DNA of 64,000 bases from Desulfurellales bacterium (GTDB lineage: Bacteria > Campylobacterota_A > Desulfurellia > Desulfurellales > Hippeaceae). The stretch lies in the NCBI GenBank assembly GCA_027035575.1, contig JALVUQ010000063.1, positions 1-64,000 on the forward strand. The letters are read 5' to 3'. Under the pieces are notes generated by a model, which saw only the letters and a program-made list of their open reading frames with translations, was not told where the DNA came from and searched no databases. A program made the translations under genes and the position numbers. Of the stretch, positions 1 through 6,566 are shown one piece after another. The stretch's first letter is position 1; each line of letters begins with the position of its first letter.

Positions 1-25
1 ATTGTGTAAAAATCAAATCGTTCAT
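1..25 (-). CDS. 5' end of a minus-strand gene cut by the left edge
   Basis: An ATG at 23-25 (minus) follows a strong AAAGGAGG ribosome site at about 34-41 and opens a frame reading MNDLIFTQ before the window ends. Eight codons do not allow a function to be named. The call rests on the ribosome site and start codon only. Its leader contains the nested inverted repeats listed separately, one of which would mask this ribosome site. Confidence 0.5.
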
Positions 26-112
26 TTGTTTTTCCTCCTTTGAAGGGTTATTTTTTTCTCAAAGAGGGGTTATAACATATAACCCCTCTTTCCTTCAAAG
101 GGGTGACACAAT
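1..112 (-). promoter_or_regulatory. Nested inverted repeats in the leader of the left-edge gene
   Basis: Three nested pairs of complementary arms share roughly one centre. The inner pair is 61-73 with 79-91 (13 bp, perfect, 5-base loop). The middle pair is 37-46 with 92-101 (10 bp, perfect). The outer pair is 1-7 with 106-112 (7 bp). In the minus-strand transcript the middle stem covers part of the AAAGGAGG ribosome site and the outer stem would enclose the start codon. This could be a translational control structure or the remnant of a small palindromic mobile element. Neither side of the inner hairpin has a U-run, so it is not a standard terminator. Confidence 0.5.
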
Positions 113-420
113 TTATTTTACACTACCCTCCGCAAACCAACTGACATAAAATATTTTCCATCTTTATATAATGGCAGGCATTAAAATTGGCAAATGATAA
201 CTGATAAATGATTTGAATTTGTCCCAATTAAGCGCAAAAAGCGATATAATTGACAAATATGAAGGAAACATAAATCCTATAAAATCACTTCAATTTAATT
301 GATTTTATCTCTCACAAAAATTATAATCTTAATGATATGCAGCAAAACTCAGGAAAACACACTAAAACCTCTTTTCACACCTACGAAGTGTGAAAAGGGG
401 ATGGTTCATTGAATTTTAGG
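113..420. other. Intergenic stretch, no gene seen
   Basis: This AT-rich stretch lies between the structured leader at the left edge and the end of the membrane-protein gene at 421. I see no convincing ORF with a ribosome site on either strand. The only clear structure is the terminator-like hairpin at 371-397. The promoter for the left-edge gene should lie here on the minus strand, but no good -35/-10 pair stands out. Confidence 0.5.
371..397 (-). terminator. Hairpin terminator after the Wzy_C-type gene
   Basis: Perfect 10-bp arms at 371-380 and 388-397 enclose a 7-base loop. Read on the minus strand the stem is followed by AGGTTTTAG, a short T-rich tail. It lies about 25 bases past the stop codon of the leftward gene ending at 421, so it is the likely end of that transcript. 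Confidence 0.55.
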
Positions 421-2361
421 TTAGTTTTGTTTTTTTAGGCGGTTTTGCATCTTTTTCATTTCTTTGAAAAGGTTTTCTGAGTCTTTTTTTGAGGGCAGGA
501 AATCAACAACGGGTTTGCCTGTTTTTAGAGAGGCATATCTGACGTTAATATAGTGCAAAAGATTCCACACATACGGAGGATTTGGGTTCATTGCTATTGC
601 CCTTTCTGCACATACTTTTGCATCTTTTAAATCGTCGTTAAACAGATATGCTAATCCTAGATAGTATTCGCTCAACCAGATTTTGTGGAGTGCTTCCAGC
701 CTTTTTGCCTCTTGCAGAATGTCTATCTTTAATTTGTTAGCCTCTTTCTGCTCTTTTTTTGTCATTTTTTTATTTTTGATATCTTCTTTTAACAGAGGAA
801 TGTGGTTTATTCCCGTTGTAATTTTCAAATAATAAGGAACGGCTTTATAGATAAAACGAGATGATGCTATCCAAAAAAGATAATCATCCTGCGAGGCTTT
901 GTATAGTAAATCCAATTTTTTGTCTATTTGTTTTGTTTTCTGTATTTTAAACGTATAATAAACATCATTTTTCATATGCGGAAACAGATAAATTGTCGAT
1001 AAGGCATAAATTATGAACAGTATTATAACTAAAACATTTTTTAAATGACCTTTAAGCATAAAAAATCTGCTTTTATCCGCCATTGCCAGAATAACAAAAA
1101 ACAGGGCAAGCAGGGCAGGATGACGCAGCGGCCAGGATAAGCCGGCTTGAAATATAAAGACTAAAATGAGGGATGGAATTAGCAGATTTTTTATATTTTT
1201 TTCATCTTTTAACACTTTAATATAGTAAAAAGCAGTTATAAAAACTATACTTAAAAAGGCAAAAATACCAAGCTCCTCCAGTATTTGAACGGGTTCATTA
1301 TGAGCAAATATGAAATTGCTAATTATATCTGAAGGAAATTTTAATATTTTACAGGATATTATTTGATAGGGATTATTCAAAAATTTGAATGTTTCAAGGC
1401 CTGTTCCGAAAAACGGATGTTTTGACCAGAGCAGTATTGCTGCAAGCCAAATCATAAAACGTTTATCCACAGAAGCATCAGCAATCAAACCCTGATGGGC
1501 AAATTTGGCAAAAGGTGAATACCTGCTGAAGAAAAATACGGCTATGTATATAACAAACAGTGTAATCAGCGTAAATTTTTCTTTTTTTGACATATTAAGG
1601 CTAAAGAAACGTTTATGTATAAAAATAAAAAAGAAGACAAATAGAACAGCGAGCAGACCGGCTCTCGATGATGCAAGAGCAACAGCGTAGGCAAAGAAAG
1701 TATATACTATAAACAGTTGAATTGAGATTCTCTTTTCTGTCTGTCTTAATATCAAAAAGGCCGTTATTACTAATCCTATGTTTATCAAGAGTGAGTTAAG
1801 ATTTGGCTGATACAGAAATCCACCGATTGAAGCAATGTTTGATATATATAAAAAATAAGGAATCAATACAACCGTTTTTGAATGGCCAAAGGACTTAAAA
1901 ATATATTCTAAATAACTAAACAGCGCACCTGCAAAAGATATTAAAAAAATACCTTCAATAAAATACGATGCTTTCTGAAACTTCTCACCGTATATCAAAT
2001 ACAGATTTGCAAAAAAGTCGTTCTGTTTTAGCTTAACGTTCACTGTTTTTAAATTTTCAGCAGTAATAAATAAAATATACAGTAAGAATAGAAAATAGAG
2101 AAAGAACATCCCGTCAGGCCTGTAATACCCAAAAAAAGTGGCAAAATAGGTATAAAATAAAAATATAGCAATAAACACAGAAAATCGAGAAATGCTTATC
2201 ACTTTTAGTTTAAACAAGTAAGCAAAAAAGACAGGCATAAAAATGATAAAAAGAAAAATTTTAATGCTGTGATGGAAAAACTCAAGAGAAGATATATTTA
2301 AAACAAAAGCTGCAAATAATAATAAAATTAAACAAACATAAACTTTACTCTTTTTTTGCAT
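421..2361 (-). CDS. O-antigen ligase/polymerase (Wzy_C) family membrane protein with C-terminal TPR-like region
   Basis: This 646-residue polytopic membrane protein has about a dozen hydrophobic segments in residues 8-455, followed by a soluble C-terminal part. Two hallmarks of the Wzy_C family are visible: SSRAG at 231-235 just before a membrane segment, and the loop motif AHNEPVQ near residue 353, followed by EELG. Proteins of this family transfer lipid-linked glycans in the periplasm: O-antigen ligase WaaL, polymerase Wzy, or the pilin oligosaccharyltransferases PglL and TfpO. The C-terminal region (about 555-605) looks like a TPR hairpin with AERAIAMNPNPP. A type IV pilin gene lies about 1.4 kb upstream on the same strand, so pilin O-glycosylation is possible but only inferred. 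The ATG start has a weak GGAA ribosome site. Confidence 0.8.
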   Translation of the reverse strand: MQKKSKVYVCLILLLFAAFVLNISSLEFFHHSIKIFLFIIFMPVFFAYLFKLKVISISRFSVFIAIFLFYTYFATFFGYYRPDGMFFLYFLFLLYILFITAENLKTVNVKLKQNDFFANLYLIYGEKFQKASYFIEGIFLISFAGALFSYLEYIFKSFGHSKTVVLIPYFLYISNIASIGGFLYQPNLNSLLINIGLVITAFLILRQTEKRISIQLFIVYTFFAYAVALASSRAGLLAVLFVFFFIFIHKRFFSLNMSKKEKFTLITLFVIYIAVFFFSRYSPFAKFAHQGLIADASVDKRFMIWLAAILLWSKHPFFGTGLETFKFLNNPYQIISCKILKFPSDIISNFIFAHNEPVQILEELGIFAFLSIVFITAFYYIKVLKDEKNIKNLLIPSLILVFIFQAGLSWPLRHPALLALFFVILAMADKSRFFMLKGHLKNVLVIILFIIYALSTIYLFPHMKNDVYYTFKIQKTKQIDKKLDLLYKASQDDYLFWIASSRFIYKAVPYYLKITTGINHIPLLKEDIKNKKMTKKEQKEANKLKIDILQEAKRLEALHKIWLSEYYLGLAYLFNDDLKDAKVCAERAIAMNPNPPYVWNLLHYINVRYASLKTGKPVVDFLPSKKDSENLFKEMKKMQNRLKKQN

Positions 2362-2415
2362 TCTTTAATTCCACTATTACTGAATTGCCTTTGATAAAAA
2401 AACCAGCCACAATTT

Positions 2416-2796
2416 TCATAAAAAATCCGAAGAAAGAAAGAGTGCGTAATGCCGAGATACTTTTATCAGGCTTTCATATCCATATTGCCCACAAAATATA
2501 CCTGGCGTGAAAAAATGAGTTAAATAAAGTTTAATGCAGATAATTATATTTGCAGGATGGTGAAACGATTTGTTTATCAGCCATAAAAACCTGTCAATTC
2601 CGTATGCGAGAACACAATAAGAGCTACAATATACTCTAAGGCGACAAAAAAGGTGATACTCTAAGTTTTTTATAGCATTACAATTTAAAAGCCTGTTAAA
2701 CATTTTATAATCGTCAATGAAATTTGTATGATAAAATAAACCCAAAGAAACGAAAATTAAGAATAAGACTTGATATTTAATATCTAAATTTATCAT
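2416..2796 (-). CDS. Doubtful 126-residue ORF, unrecognised
   Basis: I do not recognise this ORF. It begins with a hydrophobic stretch (residues 8-22) and is rich in Cys, Tyr and Phe later on, with no motif I know. It starts 9 bases after the preceding gene on the same strand but has no visible ribosome site. It may be a real small membrane protein, a decayed fragment, or not a gene. Confidence 0.3.
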   Translation of the reverse strand: MINLDIKYQVLFLIFVSLGLFYHTNFIDDYKMFNRLLNCNAIKNLEYHLFCRLRVYCSSYCVLAYGIDRFLWLINKSFHHPANIIICIKLYLTHFFTPGIFCGQYGYESLIKVSRHYALFLSSDFL

Positions 2797-2805
2797 AGAT
2801 TGTTT

Positions 2806-3366
2806 TTAAATTGACTTTTTTAATTCACAACAAGATATTTCTTTTCGATTGCAGTTAAAGAGATTTAATTCCCAATAAGCTATGGGAACATTCTTTATCT
2901 TATTCTTTATTGCTTCAATAACATATTCATACTTACTTATAGTGTCAATCTTTGTCCATACAAAATTCCTTAAACCAACAGCTTTCAAAACCGTTGAATC
3001 TATAGGGCAGTGCGGTGGCATTGCAATCTCACCCATACACCACAAATACTTCAAATATAGATTCAAAAGCTTTTGAACAGTACCTATGTTCAGTCTGCTG
3101 TTTAAAATAATACCTTTACCACAAAAACGGGAGCAGTTTTGAAGCTCTTCCAAGTTAGCGATATGCTGCTTTTCGCTAACATATCTGCAATATTGAGGAA
3201 TGATAAAACATTCTATATACTCTTTTATGCATTCTTTGAATTTAATACGTTGTGTATCAGAAATATCGGGAGAATAAACCTTGTTATGCTGGAATGCCCC
3301 TGTGACTGCCAACATCCAAAGTTCATCTCTTAAAAATGTTGTTTTGAATTTTGAAGGACCACACAC
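2806..3366 (-). CDS. Conserved-looking hypothetical protein, 186 residues
   Basis: The function is not recognised. The ATG start is preceded by AAGGA at a sensible distance. The protein is soluble, with no signal peptide or membrane segment, and has many Cys residues. The central part (about residues 95-130) contains KLLNLYLKYLW followed by PPHCPID, a pattern that looks like a conserved core rather than random sequence. It lies directly downstream of the terminator that ends the pilin unit, so it needs read-through or its own promoter, and I see no clear one. The Cys-rich composition differs from its neighbours and may mean accessory origin. Confidence 0.55.
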   Translation of the reverse strand: MCGPSKFKTTFLRDELWMLAVTGAFQHNKVYSPDISDTQRIKFKECIKEYIECFIIPQYCRYVSEKQHIANLEELQNCSRFCGKGIILNSRLNIGTVQKLLNLYLKYLWCMGEIAMPPHCPIDSTVLKAVGLRNFVWTKIDTISKYEYVIEAIKNKIKNVPIAYWELNLFNCNRKEISCCELKKSI

Positions 3367-3383
3367 ATTAAATCCTTAAAATA

Positions 3384-3411
3384 AAAAAAGAGCCGAGAAC
3401 GGCTCTTTTTT
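3384..3411 (-). terminator. Rho-independent terminator of the pilin unit
   Basis: The 12-bp arms at 3384-3395 and 3400-3411 enclose a 4-base loop. On the minus strand the GC-rich core is followed by six Ts. The upstream arm overlaps the stop codon of the small secreted protein gene, so the two-gene pilin transcript should end here. Confidence 0.85.
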
Positions 3412-3742
3412 AGTAAGTACTCCAACTTGAAAAGTCTGTTGAATTTCCGTTGGTACAACCTCCGGCCTGAGTCACTCCTGTTTGGTAATATATCACAGAT
3501 GAGTCACTTGCCACACCATAAGCCTTACCCGTGCCTTTGGAATTATATGTGGAAGCCGAATAAGTATCTCCGGTGGGTGAGTTATAGTTGGCTTGTACAT
3601 TTGATGAAAGGGTAACGGTAACAGTATTAGTAGCACCTAAAGTTATTGACCCGCCGGAACTACTTTGAACAGCAGCAAAAGAAACCCCGTTAAATAATGC
3701 CATTACTGAAACAGCCATTAAGAACATAAATATTTTTTTCAT
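3410..3742 (-). CDS. Small secreted protein downstream of the pilin, possible pilin partner
   Basis: This 110-residue protein starts with a clear signal peptide (residues 1-23, ending SFA) and is then Ser/Thr/Gly/Asn-rich with many tyrosines. Motifs include SSNVQANY near 47-54 and KAYGVASDSSVIYY near 73-86, with a single Cys (C97) in the mature part. It has a strong GAGGAGG ribosome site and sits 28 bases after the pilin gene, inside the same terminator-bounded unit. In Geobacter a short pilin lacking the globular head (PilA-N) is followed by a separate gene for the globular partner (PilA-C). Size, secretion and position here fit that role, but homology is not shown. Confidence 0.65.
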   Translation of the reverse strand: MKKIFMFLMAVSVMALFNGVSFAAVQSSSGGSITLGATNTVTVTLSSNVQANYNSPTGDTYSASTYNSKGTGKAYGVASDSSVIYYQTGVTQAGGCTNGNSTDFSSWSTY

Positions 3743-3770
3743 AAAAAACCTCCTCTCTGCACTTAATTTT

Positions 3771-3998
3771 TTAGTTCGGATACTTCATATTATCTGCATA
3801 ATATGCCTCTGCTGTCGTTTGAATGGTCTTTAAATCACTCAACGCAGCAGAATCTTGTGCACTTTTCCTATACTTCGCATACTGCGGTATTGCGATAGCT
3901 GCCAATATTGCAATAATTGCAACAACCACAAGCAGCTCAATGAGTGTGAAGCCCTTTCTGTCTGACTTCAATGTTTTGCCAATTTTTTGAATCACCAT
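3771..3998 (-). CDS. pilA: Short type IV pilin (PilA-N type)
   Basis: This 75-residue prepilin has leader residues 1-16 ending KG. Cleavage before F17 gives a 59-residue mature pilin starting FTLIELL with Glu at +5, the class III signal read by PilD. Only the hydrophobic N-terminal helix and a short tail are present; the beta-sheet head of ordinary pilins is absent. Aromatic residues lie at mature positions 1, 24, 27, 50, 51 and 57. Geobacter sulfurreducens PilA, from memory, has aromatics at 1, 24, 27, 32, 51 and 57. The ribosome site AAAGGAGG is ideal. Transcription is likely from the sigma-54 promoter at 4161-4176. The assembly genes pilMNOPQ are about 8.5 kb away, and other pilus motors are not in the window. 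Confidence 0.92.
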   Translation of the reverse strand: MVIQKIGKTLKSDRKGFTLIELLVVVAIIAILAAIAIPQYAKYRKSAQDSAALSDLKTIQTTAEAYYADNMKYPN

Positions 3999-4160
3999 AA
4001 AAAACCTCCTTTAAAATTGGTTGAGTGGTTAAACAAGTTGAATAGTTAAATAGTTTAGTGGTTGAGTAGTTAAGTAAATCCAATACACCTTCGCACCTTT
4101 TTACTTTACGCTAAATCAAAGCCAACATCACCTCCTTTTTTAATTAGTCAATCTATGTAG

Positions 4161-4176
4161 AGCAATTTCAGTGCCA
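4161..4176 (-). promoter_or_regulatory. Sigma-54 (-24/-12) promoter for pilA
   Basis: On the minus strand this reads TGGCAC (4171-4176), 5 bases, TTGCT (4161-4165), an exact fit to the RpoN consensus TGGCAC-N5-TTGCW. Transcription should start near 4150, giving a leader of about 150 bases before the pilin ATG at 3998. RpoN control of pilA through the PilS/PilR two-component system is established in Pseudomonas and Geobacter. The regulators are not in this window. Confidence 0.85.
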
Positions 4177-4326
4177 ATGTTGTTATAACAAGGTTTTTAT
4201 GAAAAACATCTTTTTCAAACATACGAATAAAACACTGTAGGAAATTCCCTGAATTCTCTGACATTTCTCAAATGCACCATTTAAACGGCAAAATACTACC
4301 ATAACAGCAGTAAAAAATCAAGTTCT

Positions 4327-4366
4327 TTGACTATCATTTTTTGTCAATATTGACATTTTTTGTCAA
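4327..4366 (-). promoter_or_regulatory. TTGAC/GTCAA half-site array, candidate enhancer for pilA
   Basis: Four half-sites alternate in orientation: TTGAC at 4327-4331, GTCAA at 4343-4347, TTGAC at 4350-4354 and GTCAA at 4362-4366. The middle pair forms a perfect 14-bp palindrome. The array is about 180-215 bases upstream of the predicted pilA start site, the usual place for an enhancer-binding protein. In Pseudomonas, PilR binds several TGTC-containing sites upstream of pilA. Assignment to PilR here is inference. Confidence 0.5.
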
Positions 4367-4399
4367 TTTAAGTAAAAGTTTTATTTAGTAACACAATTT

Positions 4400-6067
4400 T
4401 TATTCCATATTCAGATAAAAATTACCTAAACGTGTTTTAAAAAATTCCAAAGCCCTCTCTCTAAACTCCTTATTATAGCGATACATACCTTCATCAAACA
4501 CCAAACTCTTTAAAACAGCCGGAGTTTTTTTAAGAATATTTTTATAATCGTTTTTATCAAATCTTAAAAAACCGACCTCAATCGAATGCAGATTTTTAAT
4601 TTTATTAATTTCTGTCAACAGCTCATCATAGTCGTTCAATCTCTCAACAAAAACAGGGTCGAGCCTAACACCTATTTTATAACCGGTACTATCAAGCAGT
4701 TCAATCGCCTCCATCCTTTTTTTCAAACTCGGCGTCAGGTGTTCATATCTGTCTATAATCGGCTGTGGATTCAAAGAGAAAGCAACTATTATATTTCTGC
4801 AAGGCTCCGTTTCGAGTAGGAAATTTATATTATCCGATTTTGTTCTAAGCTCCAAAAAAATATCCTCATCTGCAAACTCTCTGAAAAAATCAATAAGTTT
4901 TTCATTAAAATTGGAAAAACCCGCCATTGCCAAGGAGTCTGAAAACGTACCGGAATAAAAATACAACGGTCTTGTTTTATCCTCCTGCACTGTCTTTTTT
5001 ATGGCAGAAAAGTAGTCTTCGTAATTCAAAAAAATCACGGGGTTAAAACTTCTGAAGTATCCCTTTAAAAAACAGTAAGAACAGTCGTATATGCAGTTAT
5101 AGGCATTCAAAATTGAATAGCCGTATGAGCCAGAGGGTGTATAATTACTTGGTGTTTTTCTTAAAAATTCCCCTTTTTTGTTTGCAAAGACAATACCGTT
5201 TTTATCTTTTAAGTTATGAAAACAGGCAACGTAATCGTCAATCTCTACAACCTTTTTTGCACTTAAATTCAAATTTATTCTATTTTTCTCAACACCTTTT
5301 TCGATAAAGACGCTAAATCCTGCTTTTTCTTCATTCTCCTTTTTTGAGTTTATCAAAATTTTTGAATACAACTTCTGCCTGTTTGTGAATGTTAATCTTT
5401 TTGTTTTAATCAACCGCTTTAAACCGTTTAAAATTTTAATGTTCGAAATGCCCGTATGCTTAAATATTTCAAGCATAGTTTCGTCTTTTTCTATCCAAGC
5501 AAGTCTTTCGATAACATTCTGCACCAAACGAACATTATATACAAAGCCGTTTGTTCTAACCGATTCAATCGAATTTCTTTCGTTTACATCGCTTGCAGCT
5601 CTTAATACAATCCCGAACTTTCCGATGCTTTTGACTGCTTTTGCAAAAAAATAGCTCTCTTTATCAACGCTGTCGGCAAAAAGACTTAAAAACGAATTAT
5701 CCGTTTCATATTCGTCTAATAAACTTACGCCCTCAAAACTCGGCAGTTCGTTAATGTTCGGCAAATCAACAGGGTTAAAAACGGGCTTTTTGTTGTGTAT
5801 CAGCTTTACCCTTTTAAGCGTAAATATATCGCCAATATTAAGTTTATCCGTAAGCGTTCCCGAAAACCCGAACAAAACGGCTATGTTTATATCTTCGTTT
5901 TTAGATAGAATATCAACAATATTATATCCCAAACTCAGTCCGCCGCCACCATAATTAACAAACACGGAAATGTTGTCGTATTTAAACAGCTTACTACTTT
6001 TTTTAAACGGGTATAATTTCAGAAGTGGTTCAATCTCCGCTTTGTGTTCGCTTGCAATCAGCAGCAT
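4400..6067 (-). CDS. Fusion of an MTAN/futalosine-hydrolase-like nucleosidase and a spore-photoproduct-lyase-like radical SAM domain
   Basis: The protein is 555 residues from the ATG at 6067. Residues 1-180 look like a nucleoside phosphorylase/nucleosidase: start MLLIASEHKAEI, glycine loop NYGGGGLSLGY, GFSGTL, and IGDI. All three catalytic acids of MTA/SAH nucleosidase appear kept: E11, E137 (in DKES) and D160 (in RAASD). Residues about 275-555 resemble spore photoproduct lyase: C325-x3-C329-x2-C332 for the SAM-binding 4Fe-4S cluster, then SGTFSDSLA, LRTKSDN and SLNP. An earlier TTG at 6103 also opens the frame, but the ATG matches the family N-terminus. The gene overlaps lolA by 38 bases at the end of the pyrimidine operon. 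Substrates are unknown; removal of 5'-deoxyadenosine or repair of a nucleoside-like lesion are guesses. Confidence 0.8.
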   Translation of the reverse strand: MLLIASEHKAEIEPLLKLYPFKKSSKLFKYDNISVFVNYGGGGLSLGYNIVDILSKNEDINIAVLFGFSGTLTDKLNIGDIFTLKRVKLIHNKKPVFNPVDLPNINELPSFEGVSLLDEYETDNSFLSLFADSVDKESYFFAKAVKSIGKFGIVLRAASDVNERNSIESVRTNGFVYNVRLVQNVIERLAWIEKDETMLEIFKHTGISNIKILNGLKRLIKTKRLTFTNRQKLYSKILINSKKENEEKAGFSVFIEKGVEKNRINLNLSAKKVVEIDDYVACFHNLKDKNGIVFANKKGEFLRKTPSNYTPSGSYGYSILNAYNCIYDCSYCFLKGYFRSFNPVIFLNYEDYFSAIKKTVQEDKTRPLYFYSGTFSDSLAMAGFSNFNEKLIDFFREFADEDIFLELRTKSDNINFLLETEPCRNIIVAFSLNPQPIIDRYEHLTPSLKKRMEAIELLDSTGYKIGVRLDPVFVERLNDYDELLTEINKIKNLHSIEVGFLRFDKNDYKNILKKTPAVLKSLVFDEGMYRYNKEFRERALEFFKTRLGNFYLNME

Positions 6068-6566
6068 AGAATTCGTATATGGTTCTGTTTGAATATATGT
6101 CAACTATAATCAACTTTTCGATTTGTCCGTCTTTAAAATAGGTATATACTTTGTTTATATTGCTCTTGTATTTTGGAGTAAGCTCGTATCCGCTTTGCAT
6201 TTTCTTTATATCAAAAAGGCTGTTTATATCCTCTTTGCCCAAAAACAGCAAAAACAAAACTTTATTAAACCCGGTCAGCTTATAGGTGTATTTTTTGGAA
6301 TCACGATAATCAACCGCTTCAAAGTCGTTTATTATCACTCTCTCATTCTTATAATCAAAAATCATACTCTTTTTTGCCTTAATGGTGAGAATTCCCGTTC
6401 TTTCAATTTTTTGCCCGCTCATTGCATTTATTGAGGTCTGTTTGAAGTCCAAAACGGTGGTCTTGTTTGAATATAATTTAAAAAAATGAGTTATCCGGTT
6501 TGCGGCATAAGAGTCAAGCGTTATGAGCAATACCGACAATATCACCAACACTCTTAATATTTTCAC
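6030..6566 (-). CDS. lolA: Periplasmic outer-membrane lipoprotein carrier LolA-like protein
   Basis: The protein is 178 residues with a signal peptide (1-21, ending SYA). The mature part has the LolA pattern: an early strand with FKQTSINAMSGQ, then GILTIKAKKSMIFDY, matching the 'G.l.i.rP..frw.y' beta-strand pair of LolA. LolA carries lipoproteins across the periplasm from LolCDE to LolB. The gene overlaps the end of pyrD by 53 bases and the downstream fusion gene by 38, so it is translated from the same operon mRNA. The assignment rests on strand pattern and secretion, so a LolA-like relative is also possible. Confidence 0.7.
   Translation of the reverse strand: MKILRVLVILSVLLITLDSYAANRITHFFKLYSNKTTVLDFKQTSINAMSGQKIERTGILTIKAKKSMIFDYKNERVIINDFEAVDYRDSKKYTYKLTGFNKVLFLLFLGKEDINSLFDIKKMQSGYELTPKYKSNINKVYTYFKDGQIEKLIIVDIYSNRTIYEFYAADCKRTQSGD

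Larger units (their letters stand above)
3999..4399. other. Intergenic control region upstream of pilA
   Basis: This 401-base region holds the pilA leader (about 150 bases), the -24/-12 promoter (4161-4176) and a half-site array (4327-4366). Inside the leader, 4019-4079 is a degenerate tandem run of a unit like GTTGAGTAGTTAA. A second purine-rich ribosome-like site on the minus strand near 4131-4138 leads only into a five-codon frame. No gene is seen. Confidence 0.6.

Noticed and set aside
4019-4079. Tandem GTTGAGTAGTTAA-like run as a CRISPR or true repeat array
   Set aside because: Units are degenerate and without spacers of constant length; it is simple-sequence-like leader DNA.
4100-4138. 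Minus-strand ribosome-like site and ATG in the pilA leader as a leader peptide gene
   Set aside because: The frame stops after five codons and the ATG is too close to the GGAGG, so there is no support for translation.
4350-4372. TTGACA-like boxes as a sigma-70 promoter before pilA
   Set aside because: No -10 box at 16-18 bases from either TTGACA on either strand; the repeats fit an operator array better.
6068-6103. TTG start extending the nucleosidase fusion by 12 residues
   Set aside because: No ribosome site, deeper overlap with lolA, and the extra residues precede the natural family N-terminus MLLIASEHK.
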